DNA of 64,000 bases, taken from positions 88,784,001-88,848,000 of the forward strand of contig JASDFA010000007.1 of NCBI GenBank assembly GCA_035772735.1. Reading direction: 5' to 3'. Every line of letters starts with the position of its first letter. Positions within the stretch are counted from its first letter, which is position 1. Origin of the DNA: Datura wrightii. Its lineage: Eukaryota > Streptophyta > Magnoliopsida > Solanales > Solanaceae. Below, piece after piece: positions 1-7,541 of the stretch. The position numbers and the translations under genes were made by a program. The notes under the pieces are model-generated. The model was not told the origin of the DNA and searched no databases. It saw nothing but the letters and a program-made list of their open reading frames with translations.

Positions 1-486
1 ATTGGGCAAAGTATCCGAGCTCGTGGATTATACGACTTGGGGGCAAGCATAAATCTGATGCCATCTTCGGTATTCAGAAAGTTAGGTCTAGGGAGTCCTA
101 GACCTGCAACGGTAATCTTGCAGCTAGCAGACAGGTCTTTAGCTAAGCCGGATGGCATTATTGAGGATGTGTTAGTGCAAGTAGGCTCCCTCATTTTTCC
201 GGTCGATTTTATTATTCTGGATTTTGAACCAGATGCTGAAGTCCCATTTATTTTGGGACGACCCTTTTTGGCAACCGGAAAAGCATTAATTGATGTAGCT
301 ATGGGTCAACTCACGATGCGAGCACATGACAAGGTCGAAGTGTTTGATGTGTACAAGGTACCTAAGCTCCCGACTGTTTATAAGGAACTCTCGGTGATCA
401 ATGTGATTGATCATGGGAATGCTAATGGAATGAGTGATTCCCGAGAGTTACTAGGAAGGCCACCGGATAAGGTTGAGTACTACTAG
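1..486 (+). pseudogene. Element A gag-protease, C-terminal part (aspartic protease)
   Basis: The frame is open from base 1 and encodes the retropepsin domain of an Athila-type polyprotein. The active-site motif reads DLGASINLMP (about 34-63), where plant Athila-like proteases use D-L-G-A rather than D-S/T-G-A; the flap and the ILGRPFLAT motif near the C-terminus (about 259-285) are visible. It would process the Gag polyprotein in the virus-like particle. The last residues before the stop correspond to the ENYWGEDKDRE tail of B, but a TGG-to-TAG change ends A about 18 codons early. The upstream part is outside the window. Function is family knowledge; motif identity is seen. Confidence 0.85.
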
Positions 487-903
487 GGGGATGACCATGA
501 TCGGGACAAATCTTCCATCACCCTAGTAGACAAGTGAGCATAAAGGACGTCGAGCCGCGACGGTAAACCAGGCGATGCACGGGAGGCAACCCGTGAGAAA
601 AATATTTTATTTTTCTTCTTTTTGCACAGTGTAGTTAATTTTTATCTTTATTTTTGTTTTTGTTTTTTTTATTTTATTTTATTTCCAATTGTTATTTTTC
701 TTTTTCTTTTCTTGATTAGGTTTAGATTTTCATTTTAGTTAGTATTTTTTATTTTAGTTAGAGAAATCTATTAATCTAACCAATTTTTATTTAGTGAGGT
801 GATTTTCAGGTATAACGGAGGAAATATACATGGAATCGAGAAAATGAGGCAAGGTATGAAAAATTAAATTAATTGAAGAAACAGTGCACTGGCGCGTTGG
901 CGT

Positions 904-945
904 CGTGTCACGGAGGTAGGGCTCCGCGTTACCCTCCGTGACACG
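904..945. repeat. CpG-rich hairpin in ORF2 leader of A (copy 1)
   Basis: CGTGTCACGGAGG (904-916) pairs perfectly with CCTCCGTGACACG (933-945) across a 16-nt loop holding CTCCGCGTTA. The same hairpin recurs at 1000-1041 and, with altered but paired stems, in the LTR at 5418-5459 and 5512-5553. Confidence 0.9.
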
Positions 946-983
946 TTGAAGGCAAAATCCGAATTTTTCAAAAATTCCAGTAA

Positions 984-1041
984 GCCAACGCGTTGGCTCC
1001 GTGTCACGGAGGAGGGTCTCCGCGTTACCCTCCGTGACACG
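984..1041. repeat. Palindrome plus CpG-rich hairpin in ORF2 leader of A (copy 2)
   Basis: A perfect 14-bp palindrome GCCAACGCGTTGGC (984-997) is followed at once by the 13-bp-arm hairpin 1000-1012 / 1029-1041. Element B keeps the same pair as an 18-bp palindrome at 21768-21785 beside hairpins 21726-21767 and 21821-21862. Confidence 0.9.
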
Positions 1042-1059
1042 TTGCTGTGTATTTAGTGC

Positions 1060-1088
1060 CGGGTCACACTGGGTTGCCGGGTGACCCG
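1060..1088. repeat. CGGGTCAC/GTGACCCG hairpin
   Basis: Eight-base arms CGGGTCAC (1060-1067) and GTGACCCG (1081-1088) flank a 13-nt loop. The equivalent hairpin is at 21679-21707 in B and near 32829-32855 in C, always between the CpG hairpins and the ORF2 splice donor. Confidence 0.8.
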
Positions 1089-1242
1089 CGTGTTTTCTTA
1101 AATTAAAACCCCCGATTTCGCCCCATTTCTTCCCATTCCCTCTTCCCTCCGCGACCAAAACACCTATTTCCCCCTCCCCAAGCACCGTGCCACGTTCCTA
1201 GGCAAGGAATACGTCAAGTTTCTTCGGTTTCTCAATTCAAAG

Positions 1243-1953
1243 GTATGTTTTCATCATCTATCTCAATTTTTTTGGCGATTTTAGTCAAATTTGGGCATGT
1301 GAGGTGAGATATATCACCCTAGGTAGAAATTAAACATGAATGTTGGATTATTTGTGATTGATATATGTTTGGATTGTTGTATTTAGCGTTTGAACTTATC
1401 GATTGCGTAAATAATTCGAATTTGATTATAGAATTGTATTCTAGGGCATGAGTTGTTTAATTTAACTTGAGTGACTTGATAAGTCGGCAAATTAGATGCC
1501 GGGGTATGTTTGTAATTTGAGAGAAGTCGTGGTAAATATTGTGTAAATGTTAAAAGACGACAAATTCTCGAATTTTTATGGGAAAATGCAAAAAGTGTGT
1601 AAATTGGTTAGATTGTTTGGATTAGATTGTATATAGAATATTTTTATCGTTGTTTTTATTCTGTTGTTGTTTTTGTTGCGAAGTGCGATGTGTGAATTGT
1701 TAGCGATAGTAGGATTGGGATTAGCTGTATGAAGTCAGAGTAGTACGCTAACCGTTATGTTGTCGAAATTTTTTTTGTGAACGCACTAAGCATGAAGTGT
1801 ATAGTGTTGTCTGTGGTGTGATTAGAGTTATCCTTGCCGTAATTTGTAGAAGTAGATAAGGCCTAAGTGTGGGGTAAATGTTGTGTAACCCGACCTTAGC
1901 CGAAGTTAACAAGTTTTTACCTTAACTTTCTGCTTGTTTGTGTAAATTGACAG
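1243..1953 (+). other. Predicted intron upstream of ORF2 in A (711 bp)
   Basis: Donor AAAG|GTATGTTT at 1242/1243 and acceptor TTGACAG|GTACAATGG at 1953/1954 both fit plant consensus sites. The intron is T-rich, as plant introns are. Element B has the same donor and acceptor (707 bp) and C has the same donor with a shifted acceptor (639 bp). The ATG of ORF2 starts five bases after the acceptor. A PPT-like motif (AAGTGTGGGGT) lies inside it near 1864-1874. Splicing itself is inferred. Confidence 0.65.
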
Positions 1954-1958
1954 GTACA

Positions 1959-3179
1959 ATGGCGAGCAGACAAGATAAAGGCAAGGGTGCTTCTACCTCA
2001 GGCACCGGTAGGAAAAGGATGAGACTGGGCACCACAGTCCCAGCTGCACCCGCTGTTCCGCGCGGCCAACGCCGCTAATACGGAACAAGATGGGTAACCG
2101 AGGAAGGAAAGAAATGGTATAATAAGCATAAGGAGAGAAAGTACTTCCCGGAAGAACATATTGCACGGGAACCACTCGTACAGGAGTTCCCTCGCATTGT
2201 ACAGAGAATTGAAGCAGCTGGGCTCAGCTTTATCTTTCAGGAGCCTAAGGAGTGCAACCTTCACTTGGTCCGAGAGTTCTACGCAAATTGGAACCCGGCC
2301 ATCAGAAGCCACACAGTGAAAATCAGAGGGCAGATTGTCACTCTGGAACCCCAGCAGCTGAATGCCATCGTTGGAGCGCGGGACACAGACGCCCACGTTC
2401 TCCGCCAGCTAAACATCACCCCACCGTACGCCAACATCAGACGTACGTTGTGTGGGGCTCGATCCACAGCCCGATGGAGTAGGCATAAGGAGAGGGGTTA
2501 CCACCAGACGCTGCCTTATTCGCAGATGAACAGGGAGGCCAGAATATGGCTGAAGATTGTGTGTTCGTGTTTGATCCCGGGAGTTCATATGACGGACGTG
2601 ACTCGGGACCGTGTCTTCTTGGTGTATGCCCTTATGAAAGGGCTTGAGATTAATGTTGGGGCGGTAATAATATCCGCCATGAAGAGAGCCAGACTGCACC
2701 AGGGCCACAGATACGGGTTTGGAGGACTCATCACCACCTTCCTCCGAGGCCTCGACATTGAGGAAGAAGCCTTGGACTACATTCCGCAGTTGGAGCGGAG
2801 GGCCCTCGATGTGACAAAGACTAAGGCTCCTGACACTACACACGGACCAGTACTGACTTTGGGCGAGCGACATGCTCGTGACGATCAGTACATGGCCCGT
2901 ATGTTTGGCATGCAGATGCTACAGCTACGGATTGGTGGGAGACCAGCCACCGAGGAAGAATTATGGCAGCTAGAGCTGGACTACCCCTTTGGCGAGAACG
3001 CCAGAACCTTATGTCGGGTGGGACCAGCCTTCGTGGAGCCGACGGATGACGATGTCCCTACTGATGAGGAGACGCGTTGGGAGGACTCCGATGTGGAGTC
3101 CGATGAAGACGATGGAGCTGATTCAGACTTAGGCGACGAGGCCGCAGCACCGGATGAAGAAGTCGAATATTTCGACTAA
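1959..3179 (+). pseudogene. Element A ORF2, 'putative plant transposon protein'-like
   Basis: ORF2 spans 407 codons including the terminator, the same length as in B and C. The N-terminus is basic (MASRQDKGKGASTSG, then RKRMRL, a possible nuclear signal). The central 250 residues contain LVREFYANW, a VKIRGQ strand, then ARIWLKIVCSCLIPG and RVFLVYALMKG helices, which resemble the domain annotated in plant genomes as 'putative plant transposon protein' (Transposase_32); that assignment is from memory. The C-terminus is a strongly acidic tail of about 45 residues ending EVEYFD. I see no catalytic motif. One in-frame stop, TAA at codon 40 (2076-2078), breaks it; element C has a stop at the same codon. 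Role unknown. Position after pol matches the env-like slot of Athila elements, but I see no signal peptide or membrane segment. Confidence 0.75.
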
Positions 3180-3223
3180 TCAGGGAGTTCCACCACCCGA
3201 ATTTTTTGTGTTGTAATTTTTGT

Positions 3224-3262
3224 GAACACTGGGGACAGTGTTCGATTTAAGTGTGGGGTGGG
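3224..3262 (+). other. Perfect stem with GGGA loop followed by PPT-like tract
   Basis: GAACACTGGGGACAGTGTTC (3224-3243) folds into an 8-bp perfect stem closed by a GGGA (GNRA-type) tetraloop. Four bases later comes TTTAAGTGTGGGGTGGGG. Both parts are present 45 bases after the ORF2 stop in B (19514-19549) and C (30728-30762). Comparable hairpin-plus-G-run motifs are, from memory, common after the last gene of plant Athila-like elements. Confidence 0.75.
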
Positions 3263-5060
3263 GAGTAGCTAGGTGCTGGGACTTGGGCTCTAATTTGCTG
3301 TATGTTTTTCCTTGGTTTGGATGAATGTTTGTGCTTTCCCTGTTGTGAACTGTTTGGTGATGTATCTGTATATATTTGTTTTGTGGCTAATGATGTGTGT
3401 TATGAAAAGTTATGGTTGTCAGTGTAAATTTTTTGTAAATAGTTTGTAAATATTTTTTTCTATCGAGATGATCGATATTTTTCACAAATTTGCGCGAAAA
3501 TATTTTGCACTTGTAAATATTTTCTTTCTATCGAAATGATCGATGTGTTGCAAAATTTTTCAATTTTTATTTTTTTGGGTTTCTCGGAGTTTGTTTTCGG
3601 TTCTTTTACTGAGAATAGTCCCATTGAACCGATGTCATAGTTAGTGACCATTCCCTATGATGGATGGATGACGACCGTCTTAAGGGAAATGTAGTCGGTA
3701 GGAGTAGGATTTTTATTTGTTTTTATTTTTTTTCTTTGGTGGATTGCATCAATAAACTGTAGTTGCTTATGGTTGCTTAAATTTCGTTGCGTGTGTAACT
3801 GATGTTCAAAATGTGAAAATGATTCGTTTGAAAGCATGCAATTTGATAAATATGTTGAGTTACCTAGGCTATAGAATTTGATTCATTATGATTGAGGCTT
3901 AATTTTGAATTCATGTGATTGGCTAATTAGAGAGTCTGTGAATGCATCTTGATTCGAGCATGTGCACGAAGTGTGAAGTGAGGTATTGTTATTCCATGCC
4001 ATTGTGAATTGTCTAGAACTTGCCTGGTGTGTATACAAAACGAAATGAAGGAAGTGTTGTGTTGGAAAGGATGTAGGCATTTCTTTGTTTTAACCGATAG
4101 ATTCCATTTTTTTCTTGTCAAATTCTACCTTTGTATATGTTGTATACCCTAGTCAGCCCGTTGAGCCTTTAGCCGATTTCTTTCTTTCTTTTGTCCAAAC
4201 TTGTATAAACTAAGCTTTATTCCTTCTTTTCATTAGCCTTAAAGTCTATACGAAACTCTTAAGCGCTTACAAAGAAAAGACAATGTTTCCCAAAGTGTTA
4301 AAGAGTGAAAAGAAAAAGAAAAGCAGAGTGAAGAAAGAAAAGATGATGTTGAAGAGGCACTTGCTATAATTAAATGATAGTGAGCGTACATGAAAACCCT
4401 TTGTTTGTGTCAAGTGTGTTTGATGAAATGGGCTGTACGAAAGGAAACCAGCATGAATGGGAGAAAAAGAGGAAAGAGAGGAACAATGTCCATAAGTCGA
4501 TGAGAATGAGTTGAAAAGGCGCTTAAGGATGCTAGCGACTATTATTGGCTAATCCAATATATATATACTAGATCCATAGCCCCGTTAAAACCCATTAAAG
4601 TCCTACGTGATCTTACATTGCATTTCTTTATATTAGTGGAGTAATACACTAAGGGCAAGCTTATGGGTCATGACATGAGGCATGTGAATTCTTTTGGGAG
4701 AGTGAGTGAAATTAATTTTTGTATGCCCCTACTTGAATGTTTGTGTGCTACATGAACATAAAGGGGAAGATTCTCTCGAGTTGTGAGGGCACATGCTTGA
4801 GGAAAGATTGATTTTCGTGTCGTATTTCTTGATTAGCTGATTTGCATGAGTTTTCCGATATCAAGAATCAATTCTTAAAGTCTAGGAAGTCTTGATGTAT
4901 TAAAGGTCATTGTATTGTACGACCAAGCATGTTTTCATGATGATTTGCAAAAATTGAATAATCGGTATGACCATAGCGTAAATGGTCGCACCATAGTGAC
5001 GAAGGTTGGGATGTAATTTGCATGATTTGTGTATATGTCGTTCGAGGACGAACAAGGATT
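3263..5060 (+). other. Element A 3' non-coding region
   Basis: No supported gene in this 1.8 kb. It is collinear with the corresponding parts of B (17731-19510) and C (29012-30727), including a purine-rich stretch around 4270-4360 and an ATATATATA patch near 4558. Short reading frames here are not shared between copies. Confidence 0.7.
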
Positions 5061-5075
5061 TAAGTGTGGGGTAAG
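5061..5075 (+). other. Polypurine tract of element A
   Basis: TAAGTGTGGGGTAAG directly precedes the 3' LTR, the place where plus-strand DNA synthesis is primed. B (17716-17730) and C (28997-29011) carry the same sequence on the minus strand. It is the third copy of this motif in the element, after about 1864 and 3249. Confidence 0.85.
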
Positions 5076-5417
5076 TGATCTTGGGCAGATTTATATGCCC
5101 AAGTGATACTCAAACGTATCATTTTTACTTTGTTTGTTGTGCAATGTGTATATAATATCATGTAATTGGTAATAAAATGTGAATTTATACTAACCAACAT
5201 GATTAGCATTTGTTTTGCAGGTAAATGTGATTTTTAGGAGCTAAAATGCATGTTGGAACTATATCGGAGTTGGACTTGGATACGAGCGTGGAAAAGACAT
5301 TGGAATGCACATTTTATAGGGGCTCCGCGATGGAGCCGTGCCACGCTACCATCGAGGTAGCACACTGCCTGAACAGGAATTAAAATGGCAATTTCCAGTG
5401 TGCCATCGCGTCAGCTC

Positions 5418-5553
5418 CGTGGCACGGAGAGAGGCCTTCGCGTTGGCCTCCGTGCCACGTTGAGGCTAATTTACCGGACCCTGAAATTCCAGTGAAGGTC
5501 CGCGTCCACGCCGTGTCACGGAGGCAGTGCTCCGCGTTGGCCTCCGTGACACG
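5418..5553. promoter_or_regulatory. Two CpG hairpins upstream of LTR TATA box (A)
   Basis: CGTGGCACGGAG (5418-5429) pairs with CTCCGTGCCACG (5448-5459), and CGTGTCACGGAGG (5512-5524) pairs with CCTCCGTGACACG (5541-5553). The T-A pair of one stem is a G-C pair in the other, so both arms changed together. The second hairpin ends 33 bases before TATAAATAG. Confidence 0.75.
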
Positions 5554-5586
5554 TTGCTTGTTATTCCGGGAAAAATTTCCCACTAG

Positions 5587-5595
5587 TATAAATAG
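5587..5595 (+). promoter_or_regulatory. TATA box of the A LTR
   Basis: TATAAATAG, followed by CACACTTAGG. The same box is kept on the minus strand in the 5' LTRs of B (25639-25647) and C (36920-36928); the 3' LTR of B carries one change. Confidence 0.8.
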
Positions 5596-6532
5596 CACAC
5601 TTAGGTTTATTTTAAATAGTTTTTTAGTTTTTAGACTGAGTTCAGAAGTGGAGAGCAAGGACGTGGGTTAGGAGCAGTTGAGGAACGAAAAAGATAAGGG
5701 ATTTCTTCTGTTCTTTTCTTCTTTCTATCAATTGTACGTATGATTTACACTCATATTAGGATGATCAATCCACAAATGAGTGGCTAATTCTCTTCCTTGC
5801 TGAGGTTTTGTCACTTGTAATGAATTTTGATTATAATTGATATGATTTTCTTCTTCTTCTTCCATGTTATTCTATTAATTCTTGTTCTTACTACATTAGT
5901 GTGTGGCCGACATTAATGTACATCTAAAAAGTCCAATTTCACTCGAAAGAGCAAGAAATTGGAAAGTTGTGAATTAATAGGGTATTGTTCTTAACTTGAT
6001 TTGGGAAAATTGGGTTTTGATGTGCTTTCCTGATAGAAATATACTTGAAAGCCGTATTAGTCAATTTAGGAACCGGAATTGTATTGCTAGGTCATAAATT
6101 GCATTTGATCACAGAAATGTAGACGGATGGTTTATGATTCTAAAGTGAAATTAAATACGAGAGTTTTAATTTCTAGGCGAATGTTCTTGGCTAGCAACAT
6201 GAAGAAGAGATTAACCAAATTATCATGATTATCAAGTTCATTACTTGTTCTTAACCTTGGCATGTTCATATCCATTGTCTAAATTCACAGTAAATAGTTG
6301 TTATTAATTTTAGTATATATAGTTTAGAAACAAAAACTCAAGTAACTGTTGGTTACATTGTTGTTAGCATAATTAGAAGTGAAATAGGAATATAGTAAAC
6401 TAGGCAACTTTACATATCTTGAGCCTCCTTGGATCGATACTTGGCTACTTAGCCACTTTATTACTTGTTTGACCACGTGCACTTGCGTGTCGGTTTTTAA
6501 CACCTACCGGAACACCCGAACAAGCCATGCAT

Positions 6533-7378
6533 GTTTCTCCGGACTAACATCCCTAGCCAGTCAGTGACTCTCTGTATCAGAGAATTTTCTTCCTTTGACA
6601 GTCGGGGATTCTTGTTAGTGAGAATGTTTCCCTTTAATAGTCAGAGATGCTCCCTTAGATTGTTAGGAACTTTCTTTGAATAGTCAGGGACCCTTTTGAT
6701 ATCAGTCACGGCATCGTACCTTTATATTATTTCTGATTATTACTTTTGCGTATCAGTTGATCTTATAATGATGTATGTCCTTATAATGTGGTTATGTTGA
6801 TATGAATATGTGAATCTCATATAAGGTTGTCGTATCTCATTTTAGTTAAATTACTATTATCGTGTTTTTATATACTTCCTTTTTGTACATGCTTATAAGT
6901 TAGTTGACTATGCTTCCTGCATGCTCAGTACATTCCAAGTACTGACCGCACGCCTCTTGTGCTATATCATTTCATGATATAGATTTAAGTCTCCAGGTTC
7001 CGCCGCGTGGCTAGATACGCTTCTTTCTCTCCCAGCTGCTAGTGCTGAGTCCTCATCTTCCGAGGACGTGGTTTATTGTTCTTATTTTACTATGTTTCAG
7101 TTTTTTGACTTTGGGAGTTAGCTGGGGGCTTGTCCCAGCAACTCATCAGTTTAGTAGAACGCTTTCAGACTTGTCTAGACAGATTTAGTGTTGTATCTAT
7201 GTGTTTTTAAATTGTCCTCATGTTTTATATTAAATTCTTGATATTAGCTTCCACTTATTTATGTTGTTAGTGATGTATGATGTTAAGTGTATGCTATGAT
7301 TATGCCATGGGTCGATTTGGAGCCCTTTGGGGTTCCTTGTCCTATTTTATGGCTAAGGTGTGAACTCGGGTCGTGACA
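6533..7378 (+). repeat. LTR fragment D (Tekay/Del-type), 3' part
   Basis: Starts at the insertion point of A and ends in GGGTCGTGACA, a typical end of these LTRs. It is clearly related to the LTR of element H (compare 55910-56729 and 61040-61854), with the TCAGTCGGGATTCT repeat units reduced. No primer binding site follows 7378, so it is a solo or 3' LTR rather than a 5' LTR. Its left part is beyond A and out of the window. Confidence 0.8.
6926..7139 (+). other. Four-hairpin cassette in LTR D
   Basis: In order: CAGTACATTCCAAGTACTG (6926-6944), a 9-bp-arm stem around TATCATTTCATGATA (6962-6982), GTCCTCATCTTCCGAGGAC (7049-7067) and GCTGGGGGCTTGTCCCAGC (7121-7139). Each has perfect arms of 6-9 bases. 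Confidence 0.85.
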
Positions 7379-7541
7379 CTATCAGTTCCTTTCATGCCAT
7401 AACATGTGCTTACAATTTACGAATTCAGCTCAGTCATGTATTTCAGTCGAGAGTCAGTCACTCCGTTAGTTTCTAATGTATAGTTCTTGTTCAGTTGAGT
7501 TAGCCTCCGTTCGAGGATGAATGTTCCCAAGGGGGAGAGAT
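7379..7541 (+). mobile_element. Element I: 3' untranslated end with polypurine tract
   Basis: The last 163 bases before the 3' LTR of a Tekay/Del-type element. It ends CGAGGATGAATGTTCCC then AAGGGGGAGAGAT, the usual polypurine tract of this clade. The coding part of element I lies beyond the D and A insertions, outside the window. Confidence 0.75.

Larger units (their letters stand above)
487..1242 (+). other. Element A leader between protease and ORF2 (hairpin-rich, putative exon 1)
   Basis: Non-coding. It starts with a block conserved in all three copies (about 545-600, containing GTAAACCAGGCG and GGGAGGCAACCC) that in Athila-like elements follows the end of pol. This is followed by a pyrimidine-rich tract (600-780). 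Then come CpG-rich inverted repeats at 904-945, 984-997, 1000-1041 and 1060-1088, and a short C-rich leader ending in a splice donor at 1242/1243. No TATA box is clear; a TTAAATTAAAAC stretch near 1097 is the only AT-rich candidate after the hairpins. Confidence 0.6.
1..6532 (+). mobile_element. Element A: pol-less Athila-like LTR retrotransposon, 3' part
   Basis: Same family as elements B and C. The window opens inside its gag-protease gene. In order it shows the end of protease (to 486), a hairpin-rich leader, an intron (1243-1953), ORF2 (1959-3179), a long 3' non-coding region, a polypurine tract (5061-5075) and the 3' LTR (5076-6532). Only about 1.4 kb separate protease and ORF2, so reverse transcriptase, RNase H and the integrase core are absent, as in B and C. 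The 5' LTR and left target duplication lie outside the window. On the right it is inserted in a Tekay-type LTR (D): sequence after 6532 matches the LTR of element H near 55910. Confidence 0.9.
5076..6532 (+). repeat. 3' LTR of element A (1457 bp)
   Basis: Runs from TGATCTTGGG to CCCGAACA and matches the LTRs of B and C in inverse orientation. An inverted repeat CTTGGGCA/TGCCCAAG lies near its start (5079-5102). CpG hairpins at 5418-5459 and 5512-5553 stand just before a TATAAATAG box (5587-5595), so the promoter is in the first third of the LTR. A GGCTCC/GGAGCC pair (about 5320-5338) adds a third inverted repeat. Confidence 0.92.

Noticed and set aside
904..1041. Repeated hairpins as a CRISPR-like array
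   Set aside because: Only two units, no regular spacers, and the setting is a plant retroelement.
1959..3179. ORF2 as an envelope gene
   Set aside because: It sits in the env-like position, but I see no signal peptide, transmembrane segment or coiled coil.
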